64,000 bases of DNA from Porphyra umbilicalis. Its lineage: Eukaryota > Rhodophyta > Bangiophyceae > Bangiales > Bangiaceae. Shown piece by piece: positions 33,322-43,101 of the stretch. The translations under genes were made by a program, and so were the position numbers. Location of the stretch: contig KV919121.1 in the NCBI GenBank assembly GCA_002049455.2, forward strand, positions 1 to 64,000. The letters run 5' to 3'. Position 1 is the first letter of the stretch. The number at the start of each line of letters is the position of its first letter. Under the pieces are notes generated by a model. That model was not told the DNA's origin. It searched no databases and saw nothing but the letters and a program-made list of their open reading frames with translations.

Positions 33322-33493
33322 CATGGGGGCGGCGGCTTCTTTTCCCCCCCCTCGGCCTCCCCGATGTGCTCTTCACCGCGACGCTGTCGTCGTACATGGC
33401 CAACCCGCGGTTTGTGGCCAAACTCGCGCGCGCGCGCGTCGCGTCGCCTGCCGCCGCAGCCGGCTCTGACGCGCGCTTTGCCGCCGCCGCCGA

Positions 33494-33525
<32 letters not shown>

Positions 33526-34598
33526 CCGCCGGCGGCGCCGCGTCGGTGCGGGAGGGGGAACTCCGCCACGACTTGGCGGTGCTCGACGCGTCGCGGCGGG
33601 CGGCGGCGGGGCGGAAAGCCGCCGCCCTGGCGGTGGTGGGGGCGCTGGAGGAGCGCCGCGCCGCGGCGGCGGCGGCGGCGGCGGCCGAGGCGGCGGCGGC
33701 GGCCGAGGCGGCGGCGGCGGCGGCGGCGGCCGACGTGGGCGGCGGCGTCGACTGGCTCGGCTGGGCGGACGATTGGTCAGAGTTTGCGGGGGAGGACACG
33801 GACGAGGTGGGGGGCGACGCGGAGGAGGCGGCGGCGGGCATTGCGGTCGACGGGGAGTCGCCGCTGGCGCCGCTGACCGCCGCCTCGCGGCGGCGCGTTA
33901 AGCGCGCGTGGACGCCCGCGCGCACAGACGCGGAGGAGGCCGAGGTGCTCGCGGAGCACCGCAACATCCCCATCCGCCGTGCCGACGCGATACGCCTGCG
34001 CCCCGCCGAGTGGCTCAATGACGAGGTCATCAATGGGTACATGAACCTCCTGTCGGACCGCAACGAGCGGCGGGTGGCGGCCGACCCCGACCACCACCCG
34101 CGCGTCTACTTCCAGTCGACCTTTTTCTACGCCAAGCTCGTGCCCCCGCGCATCGGCTATGACTACGCGGGCGTCCGCCGGTGGACGCGCCGAGTCAACG
34201 TCTTTGCGTACGACCTGATGATCGTGCCGATCAACGTGGCCAACACCCACTGGGCGCTCGCGGCGATTGACTTTCGGGCGCGCACCGTCGCCTACTACGA
34301 CTCGCTCGGCGCCCACGGGGCGGCGGTCACCGACGCGCTGCGGCGGTGGGTGGGGGACGAGGCGCGGCAGCGGGGCAAAGCCGCCGTCCTCGACGCCCTC
34401 GACGCGTGGACGACGGTGCAGCACGGCTCGTCGTGCCCGCAGCAGGAAAACAGCGACGATTGTGGGGTGTTTGCGTGCCGCTTTGCGGAAGCCCTCGAGG
34501 CGGGGCGGGGGGGGGAGCCGTGGCCCTGGGGGGGGCGCCACATCACCTACTTTCGCCGGCGGATGCTCGCGGAGCTCCTCGTGCGGCGGGCCACGTGA
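31869..34598 (+). CDS. ULP1: ULP1/SENP-type SUMO protease (several homopolymer frameshifts)
   Basis: Cysteine protease that matures SUMO and removes it from targets. The C-terminal domain (about 33900-34595) is complete: substrate-binding IRLRPAEWLNDEVINGYMN, the catalytic His in NTHWALAAID, the Asp in YYDSLG, the oxyanion Gln in CPQQ, and the catalytic Cys in DDCGVF. The N-terminus from ATG 31869 (MDSLSTLASALKHTV) is a helical then Ala/Gly/Pro/Arg-rich disordered arm with a basic cluster (PPRRKRRR) that could serve as a nuclear signal. The plausible reading passes from phase 0 to 2 at the G run 32115-32124, to 1 at the C tracts ending in C30 at 32474-32503, and back to 0 near the C7 run at about 33342-33348. 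In each frame the composition is sensible until the run. Assembly error is the likely cause, though an intron in the low-complexity part cannot be excluded. Confidence 0.87.
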
Positions 34599-35821
34599 GA
34601 CGCGCGGCGGTGAGGAGGGGGGGGGGGGGGGGCGCGGCAGGGGGGGGGGGGTGCGGACCGGCTTGCGGTGTGGAGGGCTTGGGCCGGATTGGGGGGCGGT
34701 TGGCCTCGTCTCGGTGGGTTTGGCAGCACCCAGACGGCGGCGCTGGCCCCTGCGGCGGCCGCCGAGCCCGGCCACGTCGGGCGGCTGGGGTGGGCGCCGA
34801 GGCCCGCGGGGTGACCATTTTGGCGCGGGCGACCGTTTCTCGCTCTCCCGCCCTTTTCTCCATCATGGCCACGGATCGCGGTCGCGTCTCCTCCCCAGCA
34901 AGCCTCCTGCGCTTGCGGAAGAGGCGCGTAGGTCGTCGCGTTTGGTCGTTTGCAGCGGCCGCCACCGAGGGGCGCCCCAGCAGGTTGACCCCGCCACCGC
35001 GAAAAAAAAAACAAAAAAACCAGCAGCGAAACCCAACAGGATCACTGTGCATGGCAAAGTCAGGGCGTAGGTTTTTCTACCGCCGACGGTGCCCGCAGGC
35101 GATGCCTCGCTGGGCCCCCCCAGCGCGGACGGCGCATGCATCGTTGATCCACGTGCCAGCCTTCAGGAGAAATTCAAAGCGAAACAGCAGCACGATTGGT
35201 TGACCGCCACGCATGCAAAGTCCCTCTTTGCCCTGGCTCCGTCTCGTGGAGGAGGATCAGGCTGAGTGTTGGGGGACCCTACCGAGCAGCACCCCCCTCC
35301 AATGGGCCCCTGTCCCACACGCAGGGGGCTTGATGGCACGGCGCCACGCGCGGCAGGCCCCACCTCCTGCGCTGGTGTGACGTTTCTGCACGTCCTGCTG
35401 GGGCGCCCCGTCGGAATCCCCGCGTGCCGCACTCGCCCGCCTGCCACCACGCGACCAGAGCGGTCGCCCCGTCGAAGGCCTTGGTCCGCGACAGGGTGGC
35501 ACCCAGATTCGCCGCGTGTTGGCCCCGCGCGCCGCCGACCCCGCCACGTTCCTCCCCACCCGCTGTGCCCCGTTTCACGCGGCCGCCCCCTGGCGCCTTT
35601 TGCTACAAGAGGGCCGCGAGTGCGCAGGCGCATCGGTGTGTGTGTCTTGCATCGCATCCTGCGTTGATCGCAGTGTCGGCGCACCGCCTCGAGAGGGAAC
35701 CCTGCCACGCACCCCGCGTTGCGTCGCGTACGCCCCTTGACCTTGCCATCCTTCTTCTCCACCCCTTACCTTCCCTCGTTCTCCAGTCCCTGTCGTCGTC
35801 TTTACCCCCGTGATTGTCGCC
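34599..35821. promoter_or_regulatory. intergenic region upstream of 6PGDH, no gene seen
   Basis: Holds the ULP1 3' flank and the 6PGDH promoter. A G-rich run (34618-34631) and an A-run (35001-35017) are present. A pyrimidine-rich stretch (about 35745-35800: CTTCTTCTCC, CCCTTACC, CTCGTTCTCC) lies directly 5' of the ATG and resembles the C/T-rich leaders in front of the LEA-like and H2A genes. Confidence 0.45.
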
Positions 35822-37303
35822 ATGGCTGGGGATGGCCCCAAGGGTGACATTGGCCTGATTGGCCTGGCCGTTATGGGCCAGAACCTGGTCATGAACATGA
35901 ATGATTCGGGCTACTCCGTCGTTGTGTACAACCGGACGGTCGCCAAGGTCGACGCCTTCCTGGAAAAGGAGGCCAAGGACTCGCGGGTCATTCCGGCCCA
36001 CTCCATTGAGGAGCTGTGTGCCAACCTCAAGAGCCCCCGCCGCGTTATGTTCCTTGTCAAGGCCGGCAAGCCGGTGGACGACTTTATCGAGCAGCTGGTA
36101 CCGCACCTGGAGAAGGGCGACATCATCATCGACGGCGGCAACTCCCACTACCCTGACTCGATTCGGCGCACCAAGGAGCTGGAGAAGAAGGGCCTTCTCT
36201 TTGTTGGCACGGGCGTGTCGGGCGGCGAGGAAGGCGCCCGTTACGGGCCGAGTCTGATGCCGGGTGGCCACCCGGACGCGTGGCCGCACATCAAGGAGAT
36301 CTTCCAGTCGATTTCGGCCAAGAGCGGCGACGAGCCGTGCTGCGACTGGGTCGGCGAGAATGGTGCCGGGCACTACGTCAAGATGGTGCACAACGGCATT
36401 GAGTACGGGGACATGCAGCTCATTTGCGAGGCCTACTCCCTCCTCCGCAACGTCCTCGGCATGTCCAACGATGAGTGTGCGGACGTGTTTGACGAGTGGA
36501 ACCAGGGCGCCCTCGACTCGTACCTGATTGAGATCACCGCCAACATCCTGCGCTACAAGGACACCGAGGATGGGAAGGGTGGGCCAGACACCCCCTCCCT
36601 GGTCGACAAGATTGTCGACCGCGCGCAGCAGAAGGGTACCGGCAAGTGGACGGTCGGGTCGTCGCTCGACATGGGCGTCCCGGTGACCCTCATCTCTGAG
36701 GCCGTCTTTGCGCGCATGCTCTCTTCGATGAAGGAGGAGCGCGTACGCGCCAGCCAGAAGCTGGACGGCCCGTCGGCCGAGTTCAAGGGCGACAAGAAGG
36801 CGTTTATTGAGGCCGTCCGGCAAGCTCTGTACGCCTCCAAGATTGTGTCGTACGCGCAGGGCTACATGCTCTTCCGCGAGGCCGCCAAGGAGTACAGCTG
36901 GAACCTCAACTATGGTGGCATCGCGCTCATGTGGCGCGGCGGCTGCATCATCCGGTCGGCCTTCCTTGGTGACATCCGCGACGCCTTTTCTGAGGACCCC
37001 GAGCTGGAGAACCTGTTGTTGAGCCCCTTCTTCAAGAAGGAGGTTGCCGGCTGCGGTGACGGCTGGCGGGAGGCCGTGTCCGTGGCCGCCCGCCATGGCG
37101 TACCGATCCCGGCCTTCATGACCGCACTCGCCTTCTTTGACGGCTACCGCTCCGCGACGGTGCCGGCCAACCTCCTTCAGGCGCAGCGCGACTACTTTGG
37201 TGCGCACACGTATGAGCGGACGGATAAGGACAAGGGCGAGTACTTCCACACCAACTGGACAGGGACGGGCGGGGACATCACGTCCAACGCGTACGCCGCC
37301 TAA
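35822..37303 (+). CDS. PGD: 6-phosphogluconate dehydrogenase, decarboxylating
   Basis: Converts 6-phosphogluconate and NADP+ to ribulose-5-phosphate, CO2 and NADPH in the oxidative pentose phosphate pathway. 493 residues from the ATG at 35822 (GTCGCCATGG), the usual length. The Rossmann fingerprint is GLIGLAVMGQNLVMNM at the N-terminus, and NADP-binding YNRT follows. The substrate loop GTGVSGGEEGARYGPSLMPGG is intact, as is the catalytic block GAGHYVKMVHNGIEYGDMQ with Lys and Asn. The all-helical C-terminal domain ends with the active-site tail YFGAHTYER. No transit peptide precedes the Rossmann fold (only MAGDGPKGD), so the cytosolic enzyme is likely. One uninterrupted exon; codon use strongly favours G or C at third positions, as in a highly expressed housekeeping gene. 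Confidence 0.98.
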   Translation: MAGDGPKGDIGLIGLAVMGQNLVMNMNDSGYSVVVYNRTVAKVDAFLEKEAKDSRVIPAHSIEELCANLKSPRRVMFLVKAGKPVDDFIEQLVPHLEKGDIIIDGGNSHYPDSIRRTKELEKKGLLFVGTGVSGGEEGARYGPSLMPGGHPDAWPHIKEIFQSISAKSGDEPCCDWVGENGAGHYVKMVHNGIEYGDMQLICEAYSLLRNVLGMSNDECADVFDEWNQGALDSYLIEITANILRYKDTEDGKGGPDTPSLVDKIVDRAQQKGTGKWTVGSSLDMGVPVTLISEAVFARMLSSMKEERVRASQKLDGPSAEFKGDKKAFIEAVRQALYASKIVSYAQGYMLFREAAKEYSWNLNYGGIALMWRGGCIIRSAFLGDIRDAFSEDPELENLLLSPFFKKEVAGCGDGWREAVSVAARHGVPIPAFMTALAFFDGYRSATVPANLLQAQRDYFGAHTYERTDKDKGEYFHTNWTGTGGDITSNAYAA

Positions 37304-37859
37304 AGGGAAGCGCTCATGTCGTACTGCGGTGTTCGTACTACTCTTTTTTCTGCCGGCTCTGTGTCGCTGCTGTGCTGGCGTGTTACATATTTTGGTCTGC
37401 TACACAGTCGCTTGTCGTTGTGCTTTTGTTTTGCTACTGCGCACAGGCACCTCCTGTGAACTGTTTTCAACACTACCCTTCGCTGGCATCACGACAACAC
37501 ACTCAGATGGTCAGGCAGGGTAGACGGTGAACGTGCGCGTCGCCCACACTACTTCGGCATGCCTTCACATTCATGCTGCGCACCGTCGTTGGGCGTCACG
37601 CTGTGACATGTGCACAGACACCTGCAGCAGGTGTCCATAGCTCGGACCTTGCAAGTTCGGTTGCACAAGCGGGCAGTGACGCCAAGCACCGATGCAGGGA
37701 GCAGCGACAGGCACATGCTCGTGGCGTCGCACGTGACCGTGCTTAAACCGCTTTATCCACGCTCGCTCATCGCAGGCCCGTAGACCGTGCCAACTCTGTA
37801 CAACTCACTCCCCCCCCCATCTGGGCGAGAACGGCCGGTGGCATGCAGCCCCTGACCCC
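37304..37859. other. convergent 3' region of 6PGDH and THOC7-like, no gene seen
   Basis: AT-richer spacer with T-rich tracts after the 6PGDH stop (37338-37350 and 37420-37435), consistent with a 3' UTR. No protein motif is recognised. Confidence 0.45.
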
Positions 37860-38786
37860 CTACACTTCCTCCATCGCCCGCTCCTCCTCCTCCTCTGACC
37901 CGCTGAGCGCTTGCTCATCGGGCACCAGGGGCGCCCGTGGGGCCCAACCCAGTTTGGTACTGGCCGCCGCGTCGGCCGCCGCCTTGGCCGCCGCCGCCTT
38001 GGCCGCCGCCGCCTTGGCCGCCACCGCCTTGACCGCCACCGCCTTAGCCGCCGCCGCCGCTTCTGCCTTGGCCGCCAGCGCCGGCACCTCCACCCGCGTC
38101 CAGCCGGCGCCACCACGCAGCGACGGGGCGACCGCCTCCCCCGCCGAGGAGCCGTCCACGGACCACTCAAAGTCCTCGACACACCGGAGCAGCAGCCGCG
38201 CTTCCCGCTCCGCTTTGCGCACCCGGTCGCCGACCGCCCGTTCGGCCGCCTCCACCGCGTCCAGCTCGGCGGTGGCAGTCGCCAGGGCGGCTTCCAGCAC
38301 GGGCGCCGCCGGCAGCCGCGCAATGACCCGCTCCCGCTCAGCGTACTGGGAGCGGCGGGCGGCTTCGGCTTCGGCGGCAGCCAGTTGCGAGCGGAGGACG
38401 GCCAAGTCGGCGGTGAGGCTGGCGACAGACGCCTCGGCGACAGCAGCTGACCGGGTGGACCGGGCCTCTGTGCGGACGGCGGCGGCGGCTGTGAGGGCGG
38501 TGGTGAGGGCGGTTTGCTCAAAGTCGGACAACTCAGTGTCAATCGCCACGACGGTGGCCGCCACCGCAGACGCCCTGGCACCATCACCATCACCGCTAGT
38601 TTCATGGGACGGCGTCGGAGGGGGCTCTGTAAGCGAGAGCAGGGAGATGGCGACCTTTTTCAGCTGCTTGTCCCGAGCAATAATGCGGTCGGTGAGGTAG
38701 GTGTCGACATCGTTGACGGTGATGGGGGTGGGAGTAGGAGCGGAGGGGGCTTCAGTCATCTCGATATCTTTCATGGGAGACGCCAT
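37860..38786 (-). CDS. THOC7: probable THO complex subunit 7 (THOC7) with Ala/Lys repeat tail
   Basis: 308 residues from the ATG at 38786. The open frame extends 46 codons further to 38924, but that part is proline-rich and probably leader. The N-terminal half fits THOC7: a short acidic start, DVDTYLTDRIIARDKQLKKV, then a long coiled coil. In the coil RSQYAERERVIARLP is followed by heptad-patterned LEAALATATAELDAVE and a KAEREARLLLRCVEDF segment, recalling the conserved THOC7 coiled coil (RxEYdxLAkvI and later LrrkQFhvLlstihelq). THOC7 acts in co-transcriptional mRNP assembly and export. The C-terminus is an Ala/Lys repeat (AAKAA units, 15-bp periodicity, about 37978-38055) and an acidic tail (GSEEEEERAMEEV). 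The coiled-coil assignment is by eye, so another coiled-coil protein is possible. Confidence 0.6.
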   Translation of the reverse strand: MASPMKDIEMTEAPSAPTPTPITVNDVDTYLTDRIIARDKQLKKVAISLLSLTEPPPTPSHETSGDGDGARASAVAATVVAIDTELSDFEQTALTTALTAAAAVRTEARSTRSAAVAEASVASLTADLAVLRSQLAAAEAEAARRSQYAERERVIARLPAAPVLEAALATATAELDAVEAAERAVGDRVRKAEREARLLLRCVEDFEWSVDGSSAGEAVAPSLRGGAGWTRVEVPALAAKAEAAAAAKAVAVKAVAAKAAAAKAAAAKAAADAAASTKLGWAPRAPLVPDEQALSGSEEEEERAMEEV

Positions 38787-39678
38787 GACGCCGGGCGGCG
38801 GAGGCGGTAGAGGCAGAGGCGTGCAGAGCCGCGGGGTCGGGGGCGGAGGAAGCTGGTGCATGCGACGTGGACGAAGTCCGATGGCGTGGGGTTGGCCAGC
38901 TATGTAGTTTCGCGCCTTGACCATAAGTTTAGGCCTGAAAATACGTTCGATCTATATATTCTTGAACTTCAATATGTCATCTCAATGGATAAATGGACAG
39001 AGTTCAGTTGCAACTGCGCATGACAACTACGTTTTTCTCCAAACAGCTACAGCCGGCATCTGCGAGCTCGTGAAGGCTGATTTGTAAGAGCGGTGCAACA
39101 GTTGTCGTGCGAGGTCTTTGCGAGCACGGCTGTACGTCACCAAGAGCTGCTGCACATTGGATGATCCCGCTGAGCGTGTTGGAACAGTCAGAAGCAGATG
39201 CAGCACGGACTCGCCGGAAGGACCCATGTCACTGCCAGACAAAACTGCTCCAGCTGGCCTACCAGCATGCCCTCGTGCTATCAGTTCGCCCCGTACTGCT
39301 CCCAAGATACAGCAAACTGGACATATGCGCATAGCAGAAACTTGCTCATGAAGACGGAGCAGCTGGAGACAAGAATGCGTTTTGACTCTAGATGGGTTTA
39401 CACAGTTGCAGAACACTCAGAGAACACCCAGCAAACTCATAGAGTCAATGACCAAGGCACAAGGTACTCCGGCTGCTCAAAAATGCGGAGGAGGATCGTG
39501 CGGGAAAGGGGGAGTTGGGGAAGAGCTGTACAATAGAGAAGGGAGCCAGTCGACGTTGACACGCAGGCTGGCGGCAAACGCGCCACAGTAGCACGGACGG
39601 ACCTCGGACGACAGGCACGCCCCCACCTCGGGCGTGCACGAACAAGGACAACCAGCAACGACGCGACCAGGAAGGCGC
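38787..39678. other. intergenic region THOC7-like / H2B, no gene seen
   Basis: AT-richer spacer between the start of the THOC7-like gene and the 3' end of H2B. It should contain the promoter of the former and the 3' UTR of the latter, including the hairpin at 39615-39637. Confidence 0.4.
39615..39637 (-). promoter_or_regulatory. hairpin 3' of histone H2B
   Basis: A perfect 8-bp stem (GCACGCCC with GGGCGTGC) and a 7-nt loop start about 40 nt past the H2B stop. Its place matches replication-dependent histone mRNA 3' stem-loops, but stem length and loop differ from the metazoan 6-bp/4-nt consensus, so the function is uncertain. Confidence 0.35.
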
Positions 39679-40071
39679 TCAGGCGGAGCTCGAGTACTTG
39701 GTCACCGCCTTGGTGCCCTCCGACACGGCATGCTTGGCGAGCTCACCCGGAAGCAACAGGCGCACCGCCGTCTGGATCTCGCGGCTCGTCAGCGTCTTGC
39801 TCTTGTTGTACGAGCTCAGCTTGGCCGCCTCGGCGGCGATGCGCTCAAACAGGTCGTTGACAAACGAGTTCATGATGCTCATCGCCTTGGATGAGATGCC
39901 CGTGTCGGGGTGCACCTGCTTGAGCACCTTGTAGATGTAGATGGAGTACGACTCCGACCGCTTCTTGGTGCGCTTCTTCTTGTCCTTCCCGTCCTTGTCG
40001 CTCGTAGCGGCGACGCCCTTCTTGGCGACCTTCTTCTCGGCCATCGGCACGGACTTCCCCTTCGGCGCCAT
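39679..40071 (-). CDS. H2B: histone H2B
   Basis: 130 residues from the ATG at 40071 to the stop at 39679. It has a Lys-rich N-terminal tail ([19 protein letters not shown]) and a complete histone fold: [20 protein letters not shown] in helix 1, [19 protein letters not shown] in helix 2, and [20 protein letters not shown] in helix 3. It ends with the ubiquitin-acceptor helix [13 protein letters not shown]. All canonical H2B landmarks are present. Intronless, and divergently paired with H2A.X over a 740-bp spacer, the arrangement typical of co-regulated core histone genes. Confidence 0.98.
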   Translation of the reverse strand: MAPKGKSVPMAEKKVAKKGVAATSDKDGKDKKKRTKKRSESYSIYIYKVLKQVHPDTGISSKAMSIMNSFVNDLFERIAAEAAKLSSYNKSKTLTSREIQTAVRLLLPGELAKHAVSEGTKAVTKYSSSA

Positions 40072-40811
40072 GGCAACGAGGGCGAGGGGGGGCAGGGGGG
40101 GGGGGTGATGAGAAGGCAGGCGGTGCGGCGAGGGTGCGAGTCGACGGTGTGATGCGGAGGAGTGGTGTTGGAGAGTGCGGGTTGGGGGCAGGGAGGGAGG
40201 GGCACTGGTACAGGGATTAAGTATGAGCAGGTCGGTGACGGCAGAGGGGGCACCAGCAGCCGAGGGCCAGGCGGACATTCGGTGGCCGAGGCTTGTGCCG
40301 CGGCCCCCGCCCAAGTGGCGGTCGCGGTCAAGGCGCGCGCGCGCTCGCGCCAAACAACCGCCCGAGTCGGTTGCACCGCTCGTCAGGTTTGGGCGCACTT
40401 TTCTTTCTGAGCACTGAGGCATTTGATTGGTCGACACATCTCGTTGCTACCGCGACCGCGACTCGATCAATTCACTCTGGTGCGACACCGTCGCAATCCG
40501 CACGTTCATTGGCTACCTACGGCATCGTCGGTGAGATCCGACTGCGAACGTCAGGCGCTGGGAACTCCTCCTTCGCACTGATTGCTGCAACGCCGGGCAA
40601 CCGGCTGGGCGCACTTTGCCTCGGCCGTCCGCTTCGCGCGCGTCCCGGACCAGCCGTACTTCAACCTCCTCACCTCCGCGTCGCACGACGTCCCACAGCC
40701 GAAATCCATCGCAGCCTACGACCACTCGCATCCACGCACCCGTCGCTCTCGACTTTCTTCGTCCCTCCCCCCCTTTCTTGTCCCCTTCCCGCTTCCCCCT
40801 TCTCTTTCGCC
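40072..40811. promoter_or_regulatory. bidirectional H2B/H2A.X promoter with E2F and CCAAT motifs
   Basis: The 740-bp spacer between the divergent histone ATGs holds GCGCCAAA at 40347-40354, the complement of the E2F consensus TTTSSCGC. Two inverted CCAAT boxes (ATTGG at 40426-40430 and 40508-40512) are present, as is a direct repeat GGGCGCACTTT at 40391-40401 and 40607-40617. E2F and CCAAT elements are well-known S-phase signals in histone promoters; their use here is inferred. Confidence 0.6.
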
Positions 40812-41201
40812 ATGGCCCCCAAGGCTGGTGCCGCCGCCAAGGGCAAGTCCCAGACCCGCTCGGCCAAGGCCGGCCTCCAGTTCCCCGTCGGCCGCATCCA
40901 CCGGTTCCTGAAGTCCGGCGGCTATTCGGACCGCATCGGCGCCGGTGCCCCCGTGTACCTCGCGGCGGTCATGGAGTACCTGACGGCCGAGGTGTTGGAG
41001 CTGGCTGGCAACGCTGCCCGCGACAACAAGAAGACCCGCATCGTGCCGCGCCACATCCAGCTGGCTGTGCGCAATGACGACGAGCTGAACAAGCTGCTCG
41101 GTTCGGTGACGATTGCGTCGGGCGGCGTGCTGCCGTTCATCCACAAGGACTTGCTGCCCAAGGTCAAGGGCAAGAAGGGGGAGCAGAGCCAGGAGATCTA
41201 A
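40812..41201 (+). CDS. H2A.X: histone H2A, H2A.X type (C-terminal SQEI)
   Basis: 129 residues from the ATG at 40812. It has a basic tail, the H2A signature [14 protein letters not shown], the fold with [30 protein letters not shown], the acidic-patch region [10 protein letters not shown] and the docking segment [15 protein letters not shown]. The C-terminus ends GEQSQEI: Ser126-Gln-Glu followed by a terminal hydrophobic residue. This is the SQ(E/D)-hydrophobic motif that PI3K-like kinases phosphorylate at double-strand breaks. This copy therefore combines core H2A and H2A.X roles, as in fungi and many protists. Intronless; shares a promoter with H2B. Confidence 0.97.
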   Translation: MAPKAGAAAKGKSQTRSAKAGLQFPVGRIHRFLKSGGYSDRIGAGAPVYLAAVMEYLTAEVLELAGNAARDNKKTRIVPRHIQLAVRNDDELNKLLGSVTIASGGVLPFIHKDLLPKVKGKKGEQSQEI

Positions 41202-41692
41202 GCACCTCCCGCTCTCTGTGTTCACGTCTTCGAGCCCCAGTCGCCCCCCCTGCGTCCCGATTGCGTCGCCTGTCCCGCTGCGTCTTGCTGTTGCGCGTCT
41301 CCCTTTTTGGTCTGCTCGGTTTGGTTGGGGGCCACCACCCGCGGGTTGGCGGTCTGTCGGTCGCCTGTACATATACAGCCTGTGGGCAGTTGGCGTGTGG
41401 TTCACCGGTTGCTCTGCTTCCCAGTTGTCGACCTCAGAAACAAAAGAAGAAACCTTTTCCAACGTCTTGCATTCTTCGCTCTTGAGCTCAGGCCCCCTTC
41501 AGCCCGCCCATCGTCCGCCAAACTGTGCCTCGGGTTGTTGTCACCTTTTTTTCATCAGTGGTCTCGTCGGAGGTCAACCATTCAGCATGGAACAAGCCCC
41601 GTCGTCGCCACGACCGTTGTGAACGTCCAACCAGAGTTGATGCATGAGCACAATGCCCGCGTACGCTGTTTAGTAGTCTATGGACAAGTATG
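41202..41692. other. convergent 3' region of H2A.X and VPS52, no gene seen
   Basis: Spacer between the H2A.X stop and the VPS52 stop. I see no clear histone stem-loop after H2A and no protein motif. Confidence 0.45.
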
Positions 41693-43070
41693 TCACAACC
41701 CATCCTCGTACTGCCGAATCTCATACCGGATGGCCGTCGCTGCCACCAGCTCCGCCTTGACCGCCGGAAACGAGGCCTCTAGGTGCGCCTCACACCGGCG
41801 GTGGTAACTCAACAGCCCGTCACACAGCGCGGCGAGCACCCGCGACCCGTTGGTGAAGGACGGGAAGAGGCGCAACACCGCCGACCGCATGTGCGCGAGG
41901 CCCGCACGCCAGTTGCGCCCAAAGTCCCGCACGACCGCGCGGGTGCGCCCTTCCGCGCGGCTGTTGCTCGATGGCGTCGCCGCCGCCGCCCCCCTCCCAG
42001 CACCCCCCCCAGCACCTCCCCTCGCCGCCGCGCGCGCCGACCGCTCCGCGTCGCGGACGAGCGCGAGCATGTCTGGGAAGTGGTCGGCGAGCTCGTGCTC
42101 CACATAACTCGCCACGTGCGACGTGAGGAGCGTCGCGTAAAACGCGCCGTCCTCCGTGCCCTCCACCGACCGGGCGGTGAGCACCGCGAGCACCGCGTCC
42201 AGGTTGTTGATCAAAAACACAAACCGCCGCTTGGGCGTACTGTACAGCGCCGCCAGGCCGTTGAGGAGGGCGACAAACTCGCCGCGGAGCTTCCGCAGCG
42301 ACCCGTCGACGGTCGCGTCGGGCGAGCCGCCGGCGGCGGGCGACACGGCCCCGAGGAGGGTAGCCGTCAGTTCGGCGGTGCGGCGCGTCACCGCCGCCGG
42401 CCGCGTGTCCTCGTCGCCCGAAAAGAGGGGGCGTGGCGCCAGCGCCGCCGCCGCCAACGCCGACGTGTTGGCCGACAGCAGCGCTTCAAGGGCCGGCCGC
42501 AGCGCCGCGTCGACCGACGCAAAGTACGTGTCGAGGGCGTCGATGCGGCGGGTCCGCATCGCCACCCGCTGCGCGCGCGCAACACCGAGCGTCAGCAGCA
42601 CGCCGACAACGTCCGACGTGGACGCCGCGTACCGCCGGACGGCGTCGACGAGCATGGAGAGGACGCGGCGGAAAAAGAGCGGCAGCATCCGCCCATCGTC
42701 CCCAAACAGCTGCACGCAAAAGAGGTGCTCGGACGTGCACGTTTCGGCGAGCATCTTGCCGACCGACCGTTGGATGGCCTCAAAGGGGAGGCGCTCCGAG
42801 GCGGCGGCGGCGACCGCCAGCACCACCGCGGGCTGCTCCACGGCGGCGAGGACGCCCAGGCGGTCGCCGGCGGTGAAGCTCGGCAGCGCCGCGCGGCGGG
42901 CGGCCGCCGCCGCCGCCGCCGCAGCGGCCGTTGTTGGCGACGACGCCGGCATGAGGGTGGCGGTGATGCCGCCACCAACGGCGGCGCCGACGCCCCCGCT
43001 GCTGCCGGGACCGCCGCCGCTACCGCTGCTCGGCTGGCGGCTGAGGCTGGGTGCCGGCGGTGGGGGTGGT

Positions 43071-43101
<31 letters not shown>

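Noticed and set aside
32232-33340. Phase-0 frame as the true N-terminus of ULP1
   Set aside because: Between about 32230 and 33340 this phase reads as Arg/Pro noise and starts at a GTG; the other phases give composition like the rest of the gene.
34865-35203. ATG-started basic ORF after ULP1
   Set aside because: No domain, Arg/Ser composition, and AT-run sequence inside; probably 3' flank.
35810-35821. Upstream GTG as start of 6PGDH
   Set aside because: A eukaryotic nuclear gene should start at ATG; 35822 has a strong context and gives the normal length.
35603-37249. 548-codon open frame antisense to 6PGDH
   Set aside because: It is the mirror of a strongly conserved gene; high third-position GC keeps the antisense frame open, and it has no family motif.
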